DNA of 64,000 nucleotides, from assembly GCA_030323885.1 (NCBI GenBank), contig CM059189.1, positions 44,318,015 to 44,382,014 of the forward strand. The letters are read 5' to 3'. Position 1 is the stretch's first letter, and every line of letters starts with the position of its first letter. Positions 30,033 through 40,910 of the stretch are shown in pieces. The DNA comes from Branchipolynoe longqiensis. Its lineage: Eukaryota; Annelida; Polychaeta; Phyllodocida; Polynoidae. The notes beneath the pieces were generated by a model that ran no database searches, had not been told where the DNA came from, and worked only from the letters and a program-made list of their open reading frames with translations. The translations under genes were made by a program, and so were the position numbers.

Positions 30033-30784
30033 CACTTGTAGTCTAATGCAGATTCTAACACGGCAATGTTCCTACAGGTAAGCTCGTCGCCGCCATGATC
30101 ATCATGATCATTTGAGGAAGGGCAAGAGGGGTAAGAACCCCCCCCCCCCCCTCCTAGCCCCACGTTCAACTATCAGAGTACCTGCCTGGACAGACAGACA
30201 CCGATCAGCTAACACACAGATACAGGTGTAACTGTAGATAAAGGATTCACCCGGTACTCGCAGTACACGGCTGAATACCAACCTTATATAAAAACGGTCG
30301 AAATAGCGGGTTAATGAAATGAGAGCCTAATTTCACCATCTAAGAAGCAACATTTATTCTTTGTTGGTATTTACCCGCTACTATTGAGTTGGAAAATATA
30401 ATAAAACATATACTTTAATGCAATTTCAAAGTGAAATCGACGGCGTTCTCTGGCCGCCATTTTGTCTTTTTGCATTCTCTCCCATTTCACCAAATCTGTG
30501 CCAATATATGTAGCCATTTGATCATGGAACCACAGTTTCTACTTCATGTTCCATACTAAAGCTATTTTCGCCCGTATTTAGACTACGCTGTCGTTCACCC
30601 GTGTACTACAAGTACCGGGTGAATCTTTTATCTAGTGTAACTGCATCTCAGGGGCTAAAGAACAACAGTGTCGTGTTGACACATGACACAACGATGGAAA
30701 CAAAGCGCAGCGCAGCACAAGCACAATACGGCATTATTCATATCCATTTATACCCATACCCTTTACAAGTAATACCAATACCAT
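30033..30784. other. unassigned stretch with 14-nt C run
   Basis: Contains CCCCCCCCCCCCCC at about 30140. Inverted partial repeats ATTCACCCGGTACTCGCAGT (30246) and ACTACAAGTACCGGGTGAAT (30604) suggest a diverged TIR element spanning about 30225-30640. No gene. Confidence 0.5.
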
Positions 30785-31475
30785 GGGCAGCTCCACCCAA
30801 TCATGCCTGCCTGCACCTACCATGGGAAGCTTCACCCAGTCATGCCTGGCTGCATCTACCAATACTATGGGGAGTTCAACCCAGTCATCCTTGCCTTGAC
30901 CTACCATGGGGAGCTTCACCCAGTCATGCCTGATTGCACCTACCATGGGGAGCTTCACCATGTCATGCGTGGCTGCACCTACCATGGGGAGCTTCACCCT
31001 GTCATGCTTGGCTGCACCTACCATGAGGAGCTTCACCTGGTCATGCCTGGCTGCACCTACCATGGGGAGCTTCACCCTGTCATGCGTGGCTGCACCTACC
31101 ATGGGGAGCTTCACCCTCTCATGCCTGGCTGCATCTACCATGGGGAGCTTCACCCTGTCATGCCTGGCTGCATCTACCATGGGGAGCTTCACCCTGTCAA
31201 GCCTGGCTGCACCTGCCATGGGGAGTTCAACCCGGCCATGCTTGCCTGCACCTACCATGAGGAGCTTCATCCAGTTATGCCTCGCTGCACCTACCATGGG
31301 GCGCTTCACCCTGTCATGCCTGATTGCACCTACTTTGGGGAGTTCAACCCAGCCATGCTTACCTGCACCTACCATGGGGAGCTTTACCGTCATGCCTGAT
31401 TGCACCTACCATCGGGTGCTTCATCCAGTCATGCCTGATTGCACCTACCACCGGGCACTTCATCCAGTCATGCCT
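30785..31475 (+). repeat. 39-bp minisatellite (CTACCATGGGGAGCTTCACC)
   Basis: About seventeen variable copies of a 39-bp unit (TGCCTGGCTGCAC, CTACCATGGGGAGCTTCACC, CTGTCA). Because 39 is a multiple of three, frames of about 200 codons stay open on both strands. The evenly spread substitutions show no preference for third positions in any frame, so I do not call a gene. Confidence 0.93.
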
Positions 31476-31534
31476 AACCTAGCCACTCAGATTCAAGGCT
31501 ACAATAAAAGCTATTTCTAATACCAAACAAATTA

Positions 31535-31752
31535 CTTTTAAAATATATACTTGTCGCTATCTAGCCTGGACACGGTATTAATAGGATAGGGCAAGGACTG
31601 GGTTGCACAGTATGAGAATAATGTGACTGAGCAGGATATAAGGTAGGTCATGGTGCCGGCAACACTGTATCCCAGTCGCCATGAGTACACACTGTGACAA
31701 GCCTGATATGATCTTCCTGATGTTCTCAGATGTTGCTAGGATACAAAACTCA
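31535..31752 (+). mobile_element. SINE-A fragment
   Basis: Body from ATATATACTTGTCGCTATCT to GATGTTGCTAGGATACAAAA, with the head missing and internal deletions. Confidence 0.8.
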
Positions 31753-31824
31753 ATAGATCCCGCCAGTTAAGCTGGAAAGTACCTGAATAGAGTAGGTCCA
31801 GATTATGCCGATAGATGTCACTAG

Positions 31825-32250
31825 TGTAGTAGTCTGCACTGACCTCTCAGGGATGTAACCACATACCCAGGTAGGCGTGGGTAGTGTGGTGATATCAAGG
31901 AACCTAGGTGGTGTAATGGTTAGCACACTGTCCCGGAATGCAAAGAGATGTGGGTTCAAGTCCCGCTCTAGGCGCAATATTTCATCATCCCCATGACACT
32001 GGTGCCATGACCAGGATCCTGTACAAGCTACGTGCTGTATGGTTGTTGAACCTACCCTGTGTATGTATGTGTTAGTGCATTGCCTGTATGTATGTAATTG
32101 TAAGCATTATAAGACTTACAATTCCAGGAGGACGAGTGTAGTAGTCTGCACTGACCTCTCAGGCATGTAACCACATACCCAGGTAGGCGTGGGTAGTGTG
32201 GTGATATCACGTAGCCTTGGTGGTGTAATGGTTATCACACTGGAGGGGTG
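31825..32250 (+). mobile_element. SINE-C dimer
   Basis: Units start at about 31827 and 32140 (TAGTAGTCTGCACTGACCTC). The second breaks off within its tRNA-like part near 32248. Confidence 0.88.
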
Positions 32251-32305
32251 TAGTGTAATACGTGAAGAGAGCACCGTTGAAATTCCAGAAGAAAAATACA
32301 ATATA

Positions 32306-32483
32306 CAGTAAAACCTCTCTAAATCGACCGACCTTGGAACCGACTTAAAGTGATCCGTTCAGGGAGGTGGTCGGTTTAGAGAGTTAGAATATGGTTACAA
32401 TGGTATTATTCGGACCCAAATATAGCGATCGATATAGGGGAGTGGTCGAACTGTGGAGGTGGTCGGTTAGAAAGGTTTTACTG
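32306..32483. mobile_element. MITE P1, best copy
   Basis: CAGTAAAACCTCTCTAAATC at the left, GAAAGGTTTTACTG at the right, TA on both sides (32304-32305 and 32484-32485). Internal words GACCGACC and GGTCGGTTTAGAGAG give a near-palindrome. Confidence 0.88.
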
Positions 32484-32678
32484 TAGTTGTCTTTTTTTAA
32501 ATATATATTACTAGGATAAGAGCTTGAATTCTGTTGCGATATGAATATCTGAATATAACCAGGCATTCTTTACGGAGATATAGCACGTGAAATCATAGGC
32601 CCTCAGGGAATGTACCCGAACAGAGTGGTTCCAGATTCTGCCAATATATGTCACTAGCTTAACTGGCGGGGTCTATTG

Positions 32679-33010
32679 TTTTTCTTTTTTTTAACTTTAA
32701 AATAGGGACAACTAGGCGGCCTACTTTATTTTGGGTCCATAACCTGTTTCCCTCTTAACGTTTCTTTACTCAAGCAAACGTGGATTCCGGCTACCAGAGG
32801 GCGCCTAGAGTGACGTCACATGCCGAGAAACGCTCGACCTTTGACCATCAGCTGTTCAATCAAGTGTGTGCTAGGACTGACCGTAACCGTGGGAGAGTAA
32901 GAAAGGCGAGGGGACCAGATTGTAACAATCCGTGTAAGTGGCGCTGAAAAGAGCGGGATTCCTGGAAGGCTGTGATCTATCGTCTGCTCGCATTAAATGT
33001 CGTCTGCTAA
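32679..33010. other. unassigned stretch with a CRE-like site
   Basis: Contains the perfect cAMP-response palindrome TGACGTCA at 32811-32818 within a modestly GC-rich block. No transcript evidence can be read from sequence alone. Confidence 0.45.
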
Positions 33011-33425
33011 AGCCCAAGTCACACCTACCCGGACTAGCCCCGGATTTTTAGCCGGACCACCCCGAACCATTCCCCCGGAGAGCCCCGGATAAAATCGCTA
33101 TTTTGGTTGTTTTTTGGCTTGCTCTCACACCTACCCGGACAAGCTATGGTCAACCCCCGGACCACAGCACGGACAACCCCCGGACTACCCAGTGTAGCCA
33201 CAGATTAGTCCCGGATGAGCCCCGGACAACCCCCGGAATACTCCCGGATAGCCCGGAGTATAAAATTCGTCGGACTGCCCCGGACGAGACACGGACGACC
33301 CCCGGACAACCCCCGGACAACACATGAACTATCTGGATGAGTCACGGATCATGCCAGTTAACCCCGGATTGCAATATTTCCCGGATCGCCCCGGATGTTT
33401 TTAACATTTTAAAGCATCCTGGACT
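33011..33425. mobile_element. GTCACAC-type element E5b, half copy
   Basis: Starts after TAA with AGCCCAAGTCACACCTACCC and is collinear with the reverse complement of the right 345 bp of E5 (GCCCCGGATTTTTAGCCGGA, GATAAAATCGCTATTTTGG). It stops just past the core GGATGTTTTTAAC...AAAGCATCC (33393-33419). The second inverted end is missing. Confidence 0.8.
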
Positions 33426-33640
33426 GTAGTGTTTTTATTTTCAATGAACAACTTGTCAAATTCACATTAAAAATGGAGTAGTTGTGTGTGCGATGAATGT
33501 CTAGTCACCTATGGCCAACAGACGACATTTACTGAGTTTATGAAGAAATTAGGTGCATTTGAAAAGGAGGTAAAAAAAACACTGTCCACTTATGGTACTC
33601 CTGTGGTGGAATGGTTAAAGTCTCCCTCGCCTGTCTGCCC

Positions 33641-33722
33641 GCACACACACACACACACATACACACACGCACGCACACACGCACGCACACACACACACGC
33701 ACACGCACATACACACACACAC
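33641..33722. repeat. (CA)n / (ACGC) microsatellite
   Basis: Dinucleotide array with scattered G. Frames are artefacts. Confidence 0.95.
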
Positions 33723-33831
33723 TTTTCTCTCCCTCACCTTTCTATTCTCACGCCCCCATAGCCTACTTTATAGCACCAGACTACCACACCTGTGTTGCCA
33801 TGGAAACCAACAAAATTCCATGCGTTCACAG

Positions 33832-33990
33832 CTGTGTCTCCACGCCGCAAGTGGCGGGTTCGGTCTGAGGTGCGCATGATCGGACCAGGGATACTAATGA
33901 CGCACATCAGAAACCAACAACAGGAGCTGCTGCCTGCCCTACTAACCGAAGCCATACTCACACTTTGCAAATTTGAATGTTGGGAGGTTT
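33832..33990 (+). other. weak exon-like island
   Basis: Follows a CAG (33829-33831). One frame stays open for 50 codons and is compositionally protein-like (for example MIGPGILMTHIRNQQQELL). It runs without a clear donor into the SINE-A copy that follows. The opposite strand is also open. I recognise no family, and the pyrimidine tract is poor. Confidence 0.2.
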
Positions 33991-33992
33991 CA

Positions 33993-34369
33993 CGCGCTAG
34001 CAACATCTAAGGTCAAATCAGGATGTGATGTGTAGGGTTTTACATCCTGGCATCAGCTAAGGTCATATTAGGACACGTACCGACTTGTGACAGTGTGTAC
34101 TCATGGTGACTTTATAGTGCTGCCCCACTGGGAGACCAGGCCATCAGCACCATGACCTAATATCCCACTCAGTCACATTATCCTGACACTGAGCCAAAAC
34201 CAGTCCTTGCCCTATCCTAATAATGGCAAGTGCCTGGCTAGGAAGCGACAAGTATAACATTTTAAATCATTGGTTTAACTCGACCAGGGTTCAAACCCAT
34301 GGGTTCGAATCCCACGATCTACCAAAACGGGAGACAGACATTCAACTCATTCGGCCATCCCGTCTGGTC
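33993..34369 (-). mobile_element. SINE-A with partially repeated tail
   Basis: A 30-bp tail piece (CTAGCAACATCTAAGGTCAA) is followed by a full reverse copy from 34036 to the head GGCCATCCCGTCTGGTC. The B box region has an extra CCCATGGGTTCGAATC. Confidence 0.88.
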
Positions 34370-34447
34370 GGGGATTTATGTGAAAATTGTTTCGTGGAGT
34401 CAGTGCTTGTTAGTAAAAACAGCCTCAACTTCAATAACAGTTCAATA

Positions 34448-35175
34448 GACTACATCACGGTTCCGACTGCGCATGCGCTGAAAATGGGCTGAAAATGGTG
34501 TTGGGAGCAAAGCACAGGCATACGGCCATTGAGTTTGCCGATATGCGTAGGGAAAAACTTGGATTTTATTCAAAATTAATAAAAATACGTAACAATTTGG
34601 CACAAACATGGACGGAAGGATGCAATTTAATAATATACTGAATATGTTTAAGACAACTCTCCATAATTAAGCATTTTGAGCTAAGAAACATATAATTTCA
34701 GTCACTTTACAGGCTGATGTTTACATCACCATTGATTAGCCATAAGTAATTCTTGTTCTAAATATTAAAATGTCAAATGTGTGAACAAAAACTTGTTTCA
34801 AAAGAGATATATAACCAATATCTGATTAACCCTACTCATTTTCTATTTCTACATGAATAAAATAAGTATAACTGACTCTGGCTATGGCTCTAATACTAGT
34901 CTGAGTGCCCAGATTTGTCTAAATCTAAATCATGGCATAAGATGTGCATATAATATTGATGTAAATGCAATGCTGGATAAAAGATTAATATATTCATTTA
35001 TTTTATATATTTAGTTTGTATTCTATGTTTCAAACAAGAGCTGAGATGAGCTGAAACTAGCACATTTCATAGCTGCACCCAGTGTATTATTAGCATATGC
35101 CATGTGCTTCTCGCGGGTTTGTTTTGCTCTGACACATCCCACAATGCACCGCGCTGCTGGAACCGTGATGTAGTC
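34448..35175 (+). mobile_element. TIR element T1, full copy
   Basis: GACTACATCACGGTTCCGAC at the left, GGAACCGTGATGTAGTC at the right, TA on both sides. 728 bp. It is longer than the copy at 11212 because of an AT-rich insertion around 34680-34850. No transposase frame. Confidence 0.9.
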
Positions 35176-36533
35176 TATAGACAGGTGCTATGAGAAGGAA
35201 CCTCTTCCCTCACAATTGCGTTATTTCTTCTTTCTGTTCTTTTAGCACCAGCACACAGGGGCATTGTATGTGTGCTGTGATTATAAAACACACACAAATA
35301 GACTGTAAAAACCTACAATAAAATAGGCAATCTCACTTTGACAGCTTCTTCTAAGTCATAGTCGATGAAAGTAGAACATTTTCTAAACCAAAATATTGAC
35401 CTAGATTTGATTGTACACATCCAACTTAGATACGGGTGTAAAGATTTCAAATTCCCCCCTGATTGAAGTTCCCCCATGGGAACTTGAAAACGTTTTCAAA
35501 TTCATCCCACGGGAATTTGAAAACGTTTTTGTTTTCCCTCCCTTGTTTTGAACTTTCCCTCCCTCCATTTTGGGGGAATTTTCTTTATTTATGTTATTTT
35601 ATTTTATTTTTCATGACAAATATAATAATACACAGAGAATAGCATAATGGAAATTATTACTAGTACAACAAAACATATTTCTCCCCAAATGACACAAAAA
35701 AGCCTCCAAGTTGGCTAAGAAAAAAATATTATAGGTCTGAATTTTAAAACTTTTTTTGAAACGTTTTCGGGACGCCCAATGGAAGGTAACCATGCCAAAA
35801 GTAGCCAGATAGCACACCATACAGCTACGTACAGGCCTATGATATGTAAATAGGAGTAGGCTAGTCTAGTAGTAAGAGTAGAAAAAATAAAACACATATA
35901 TGCCAAGAAAATCCAAAAAAAATTAACATAGACTACTAACCAGACCAACCAACTAGCTATCTGCTACTGAAATGCAGGCAATCAAATACCTTATCAGCAG
36001 CTACTGTGTGATAAGATAACACCAACACTACAGCTGGCCAGCATTGAAAACAAGCCTGAATACCCAGGCTTATATATTCTATGGACAATATAAATACAGC
36101 CTCAATAAAAAAATATTAAAAAAATATATAAATATTTTTTTAAAGTTTTTAAAAGAATTTTAAATTCCCGGACTCGTTAATCATGTATTGCCACTTTGTG
36201 ATTCGGTGCTATGCTGATAGGCTCGAAAATAGGTTAACAAAGACCATGTCTGCATAATGGTGCATGTAGATCAAAATTAACGGTGCATGTTTTCACTACA
36301 AATATCTCCAAAGTTGACCCTTTAAAATAAAAGTATTCCCTGATAGACAGCAATAAATGCTTACTAAGTCCCTCACTAGCTAAGTTCGATATGAAGGATC
36401 AAATTTAGATACGTATTTTGCTTTAGAAAAGTGTATGCTTTCATCGGACTATACAGCTTTAAGATTCTTTCTTGTGGCCAATGAATTTTCTGCATTCGGC
36501 AACTTAAAAAATAAAAATACATGTATATATATA
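35176..36533. other. unassigned AT-rich stretch, 1.36 kb
   Basis: The longest stretch without recognised repeats in the left half. Inverted small words GGGAACTTGAAAACGTTTTC and GGGAATTTGAAAACGTTTT occur near 35480-35530. No open frame with coding character. Confidence 0.55.
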
Positions 36534-36872
36534 CAGATGAACCTCGATCCAACGGACACAGATGCAATGGATTACGGATCCAACGGACACAATCCGCTAG
36601 AGTGAATATCTGAATTTGTAGGAATTGTTTCTTTGGATGCATACTGGTCAAGCATTACGTATATCTTGGCGCCAGTGACAGTTGCTACAATCCTCCACAT
36701 CTGAAGAACTGTCTCGATTTCTATTAATTAAGAGCAGCTAACAGGTCCAAAGCCTATTATTATAGCTGTATCCTATGTGGTACAGGTTCTTAAATTTCGT
36801 CGCTGCAACGGACAAACGGCTTTAACGGACAACTGCTGCCCCCTATTAGTCTGTTGGATCGAGGTTCATCTG
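36534..36872. mobile_element. TA-flanked TIR element P4
   Basis: Ends CAGATGAACCTCGATCCAAC and its inverse at 36853-36872 (at least 20 bp perfect), TA on both sides inside TATATA tracts. Mariner/pogo-like by termini. A short ACGGACA word is reiterated at both ends. Confidence 0.88.
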
Positions 36873-37095
36873 TATATATATTTTTTTATTATTTAAAAAC
36901 CAGGTTGTAAATATTTTCATACCGTGGTTTTATTGTAAAACGGCATCGAATAATTCCTAGTTGTGAGGACGCTCTATTAAATAGACACCATTACTACTTA
37001 TTAGCATTACTAATACCATCATTATTATTAATTAGTTGTCCATAGAGGCTCTGATGGCTTGGCCGGATAAAGCTGAGATGCCATTAACACATCTT
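36873..37095. other. unassigned AT-rich stretch
   Basis: Nothing recognised. Confidence 0.5.
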
Positions 37096-37097
37096 GC

Positions 37098-37231
37098 ATC
37101 ATGCGCTGTGGGTCACTCGATGTGTGCCACGCCATGTGTGCCATGTGACGTGTGCCATGTGACGTGCGCCATGCGATGTGCATCATGCAATGTGCGCGAT
37201 GTGTTCCATGCGATGTGCATCGTGCAATGTG
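37098..37231 (+). repeat. 15-bp minisatellite, left part
   Basis: CATGCGATGTGCATC-type units. The array is continued at 37574 after the SINE-A insertion. Confidence 0.92.
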
Positions 37232-37573
37232 GACCAGACGGGGTGGCCGAGTGGGTTGGAGCGTCCGTCTCCCGTGCTGGTAGATCGTGGGGTCGTGGGT
37301 TCGAGTCCCGGTCGAGTCAAACCAATGACTTTAAAATTGATACGTGTCGCTTCCTAGCCAGGTGCTCGGCATTATTAGGATAGGGCAAGGACTGGTGTGC
37401 TCAGTGTCAGGATAATGTGACTGAGTGGGATATCAGGTCATGGTGCCGGCAGCCTGGTTTCCCAGTGGGACAGCACTATAAAGTCGCCATGAGTGCGCAC
37501 TGTCACAAGTCGGTACCCGTCCTGATATGACCTTAGATGTTGCTAGGACGTAAAACAACAACAAACAAACAAA
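37232..37573 (+). mobile_element. full SINE-A inserted in minisatellite, perfect 13-bp duplication
   Basis: Bracketed by ATCGTGCAATGTG (37219-37231 and 37574-37586), itself a minisatellite word. The head still pairs six of seven acceptor positions (GACGGGG with CCCGGTC) and has an intact B box GGGTTCGAGTCCC. It is therefore one of the youngest-looking copies and the best template for the tRNA ancestry (class II, Leu/Ser-like). Confidence 0.95.
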
Positions 37574-37990
37574 ATCGTGCAATGTGCGCCACGCAATGTG
37601 CGCCATGCGATGTGCATCATGCAATGTGCGCCATGCGATGTGCATCGTGCAATGTGCGCCACGCGATGTGTGCCACACTATGTGTGCCACACTATGTGTG
37701 CCACGCGATGTGCATCGTGCAATTTGCGCCACGTGATGAGCGCCACACAACGTGTGCAACGCAATGTGCATCACGCGATGTGTGCCATGCAATGTGCGCC
37801 ATGCGATGTGCACCATGCAACGTGCGCCATGCAATGTGCGCCATGCAACGTGCACCACTCGATGTGCGTCACACAATGTTGTGCATCATGCAATGTACGT
37901 CATGCGATATTCGTCATACAATGTGCGTCATACAATGTGCGCCGTGCGATGTGGGTTATGCGATGTGCGTTATGCGATGTACGTCATCCA
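37574..37990 (+). repeat. 15-bp minisatellite, right part
   Basis: About 27 units of the GCCATGCAATGTGCG type. Cys/Met/His-rich frames on both strands are artefacts of the 15-bp unit. Confidence 0.93.
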
Positions 37991-38126
37991 TATGCGTCAT
38001 ATGCAATCTGAAGACTCCCTGACTACGATTAGCGATGGGTCGCGCATTCTTTACCCCCTGCCTAGGTGGGTGGTACATGTGGTGAGGCCTGCTGCCTGCC
38101 CTGCCCCGTCTGTTGGTTTCACATAG

Positions 38127-38268
38127 GTGTGACCTGAATGTGCAGCAGACATTCTTCACAATCAATGTAGAGGTCATAAGGTCAGCCACCGGTGCGTTGT
38201 TGGTGCTACGGACCACAGTGCTCGAGGAGTTGCCCCCTGACAGCCACAGACCACCACACAAGCAGACT
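38127..38268 (+). CDS. candidate exon, unassigned
   Basis: A pyrimidine-rich run (CTGCCCTGCCCCGTCTGTTG) leads to a CATAG acceptor at 38122-38126. The downstream frame is open and protein-like. TFFTINVEVIRSATGALLVL sits in the middle and TTVLEELPPD near the end, an alternation suggesting beta-strands. Third positions favour G/C. The 3' limit is uncertain: a GTGCGT donor at 38192 would give a 65-bp exon, while the reading frame stays sensible until the (CACACT)n array at about 38300. It lies on the opposite strand to the exon at 43791, so it would be a different gene. No family recognised. Confidence 0.35.
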
Positions 38269-38301
38269 CGCACACCCGCACACCTACACACCCGCAGACC
38301 T

Positions 38302-38476
38302 ACACACCCACACCCACACCCACACCCACACTCACACTCACACTCACACTCACACTCACACTCACACTCACACTCACACTCACACTCACACTCACACTCA
38401 CACTCACACTCACACTCACACTCACACTCACACTCACACTCACACTCACACTCACACTCACACTCACACTCACACC
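38302..38476. repeat. (CACACT)n hexanucleotide array
   Basis: About 27 near-perfect CACACT units after a few CACACC units. Frames here are artefacts. Confidence 0.97.
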
Positions 38477-38543
38477 CACACCCACGCGCGCGTCAGAATA
38501 TTAACACTGATGCCACAAAACGCATACACCCATCAACCCACTA

Positions 38544-38738
38544 CAGTATAACCCCGTTAAAACAAACTTGAAGGGACCCTAGAAATTTGTTTGGATTAGT
38601 GGCCTGGATCCGACAATTTGGATTAACCGACTTTGGTTTAACCAACTTTTTTATATGATATTTTGCCGGGCCGCCGAAAAAAGTTTGGATTAACCGATCG
38701 TTTGGTTTAACCGAGCTTGGTTTAAAGGGGTTATACTG
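38544..38738. mobile_element. MITE P2, compact copy
   Basis: CAGTATAACCCCGTTAAAAC at the left and GGTTTAAAGGGGTTATACTG at the right, TA on both sides. 195 bp. Confidence 0.9.
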
Positions 38739-38796
38739 TACTTACAAATCCACAAATGAACGCAGCCATTTTAATTCATAGAAAACATAAGTAATA

Positions 38797-38841
38797 CCTG
38801 CCCTTGCCCCTGCCCCTGCCCCTGCCCCTGCCCTTGCCCCT
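38797..38841 (+). repeat. (GCCCCT)n microsatellite
   Basis: Seven units. Confidence 0.92.
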
Positions 38842-38910
38842 GCCTCCCTTCCATACGTTCCACACAGAACACATTTACCGTAACCCTCTACGCCCCATTC
38901 CCAGACTCAC

Positions 38911-38962
38911 AGTACCCGCGTCCAAAGGGTTGTGGTTTAACCTTGGCCTGACCCCCAGCGAC
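38911..38962 (-). other. weak micro-exon-like island
   Basis: On the minus strand, 52 bp between a CAG acceptor with a long pyrimidine tract and a GTGAGT donor. Two frames are open. The pyrimidine tract is simply the complement of the neighbouring G-rich minisatellite, so the signal could be chance. Confidence 0.2.
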
Positions 38963-38984
38963 CTGAGTATGGGTCGAGGCGAGG

Positions 38985-39965
38985 GGGTGGGATGGGGTAG
39001 GGGGGAGGGGGGAGTTGGATGGGGAGTGGGAGAGGGAGGGGAGGGGGGAGACGAAAGGTGGGGGGAGTGGGAGGGGAGTGGGAATGGGAGGGTGGGAGGT
39101 TGGAATGGGAGGTGGGAGGTGGGAGTAGGAGTTGGAGGGGTGAAGTAGGAGTTGAAATGGGAGTGGAAATGGGAGTGGAAATGGGAGTGTGAATGTGAGA
39201 TGAGGGTGGGAGTGGGAGGTGGGAGTGGGAGGTGGGAGTGGGAGGTGGGAGTGGGAGTGGGAGTTGGAGGGGTGAAGTAGGAGTGGAAATGGGAGTGGAA
39301 ATGGGAGTGGAAATGGGAGTGTGAGTGTGAGATGAGGGTGGGAGTGGGAGGTGGGAGTTGGAGGTGGGAGTGGGAGTTGGAGGTGGGAGTGGGAGTTGGA
39401 GGTGGGAGTGGGAGTTGGAGGTGGGAGTGGGAGTTGGAGGGGTGAAGTAGGAGTGGAAATGGGAGTGGAAATGGGAGTGTGAGTGTGAGATGAAGGTGGG
39501 AGTGGGAGGTGGGAGTGGGAGTGGGAGTTGGATGGGTGAAGTAGGAGTGGAAATGGGAGTGGAAATGGGAGTGGGTCTGTGAGTGTGAGATGAAGGTGGG
39601 AGTGGGAGGTGGGAGTGGGAGTGGGAGTTGGAGGGTTAAAGTAGGAGTGGAAATGGGAGTGGGAGTGTGAGATGAAGGTGGGAGTGGGAGGTGGGAGTGG
39701 GATGTGGGAGTGGGAGGTGGAGTGTGAGTGGGAGGGGTGAAGTAGGAGTGTAAATGGGAGTGTGAGTGTGAGATGGGAAGTGGGAGGTACGAGGTGGGAG
39801 GTGGGAGGTACGAGGTGGGAGGTGGGTGGTACGAGGTGGGAGGTGGGAGGTACGAGGTGGGAGGTGGGAGTCGAAGAGGTGGAGTGGGAGTGGGAATGAG
39901 ACGGGGAGGGGTAGAGGGAGGGGGAGGGGGAGTGGGAAGGGGGGGCGGGGGGGGGGGCGGGAAAG
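38985..39965 (+). repeat. GTGGGA-based higher-order minisatellite
   Basis: Basic GTGGGA and GTGGAAATGGGA words arranged in higher-order blocks of roughly 130-150 bp (GAGGGGTGAAGTAGGAGTGG recurs at least five times). It ends in a GGTACGAGGTGGGAGGTGGG array and a G-rich run. The 364-codon minus-strand frame is an artefact. Confidence 0.95.
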
Positions 39966-40207
39966 CCATGTGGTGGTACTAAATCTCAACAAGGGAGGCG
40001 ATATTCAATTCCACACTCTCCTACCACAGATGTCTCCAGTATAATGTGAGGGATATGGGATTCAATTGCACACTCTCCTAGGCTGAGCAAAGGCAGTTCT
40101 TGCAGTACAAAGTGCAGCAAAACTCCGCTGGGCTGGGAGAGGCCTAATCCCTGGAGGATCCCGAGGGGTATGCCGCCCCCGGGCTGCTGTCAACGGGTCT
40201 TCACTGA
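39966..40207. other. unassigned stretch
   Basis: Two related words (TTCAATTCCACACTCTCCTA at about 40005 and TTCAATTGCACACTCTCCTA at about 40061) form a short direct repeat. No gene. Confidence 0.5.
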
Positions 40208-40564
40208 TGTGGCTGTCACACTACGACGACAAGCCTCGACGACAGCCCAGCGACAGCGACTTCCGGTCTGTCGTCGAGTGTCGTCGGGTGTCGCCTGATT
40301 GTCGCCTGATTGTCGCCTGATTGTCGCCGCGACACCTCCGCGACACCTCCGCGACACCTCCATTTTCTCGCCTGTCGCCGGATTGTCGTCGGCGTTTTGG
40401 ACATGTTGAAAAACTTCGACGACAGGCGACGACAGCCGATGTTGCGGCACTGTCGCGGCACTGTCGCGGCACTGCCGCGGCACTGTCGCCGCGCTGTCGT
40501 CATCTACTCATCAAAGAGTCGGAGGTGTCTACCGCGGTATTTTACCCTTCGCGGGCTACTTTCC

Positions 40565-40910
40565 GGGTGTGTGTCTGTGTCTAGGTGTGTTCTGTGTCTA
40601 TGTGTGTCTCTGTGTGTCTGTGTCTATGTGTGTCTATGTGTGTGTCTCTGTGTCTGTGTGTGTGTCTGTGTCTATGTGTGTCTATGTGTGTGTCTCTGTG
40701 TCTGTGTGTGTCTGTGTCTGTGTGTGTGTGTCTGTGTGTGTGTGTGTCTGTGTGTGTGTCTGTGTGTGTGTGTCTGTGTGTGTATGTGTCTATGTGTGTC
40801 TAAGTGTGTCTGTGTCTATGTGTGTCTGTGTGTGTCTGTGTGTGTGTGTGTCTGTGTCTCTGTGTGTGTGTCTGTGTCTCTGTGTGTGTCTGTGTCTCTG
40901 TGTGTGCCTC
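40565..40910 (+). repeat. (TGTGTC)n array inside E4
   Basis: TGTGTCTGTGTG and TGTGTCTATG units. Cys/Val frames are artefacts. Confidence 0.95.

Larger units (their letters stand above)
31751..32678. mobile_element. TIR composite enclosing SINE-C dimer and MITE P1
   Basis: Inverted ends CAATAGATCCCGCCAGTTAA and TTAACTGGCGGGGTCTATTG (23 bp, one mismatch). Just inside each end lies a direct copy of CCAGATT-TGCC-ATA-ATGTCACTAG (31791-31826 and 32627-32656). Between them sit a SINE-C dimer and a P1 element. Confidence 0.7.

Noticed and set aside
30734..31520. Frames of about 200 codons on both strands in the 39-bp repeat
   Set aside because: The unit is a multiple of three. Both strands and two plus-strand frames are open at once, and variation is not codon-structured.
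37232..37310. Functional tRNA gene
   Set aside because: tRNA-like boxes are the head of a SINE-A. The 3' side continues into the SINE body, there is no proper anticodon arm, and there are dozens of copies.
38875..39969. 364-codon Pro/Ser/His frame on the minus strand
   Set aside because: Translation of the GTGGGA-type minisatellite.
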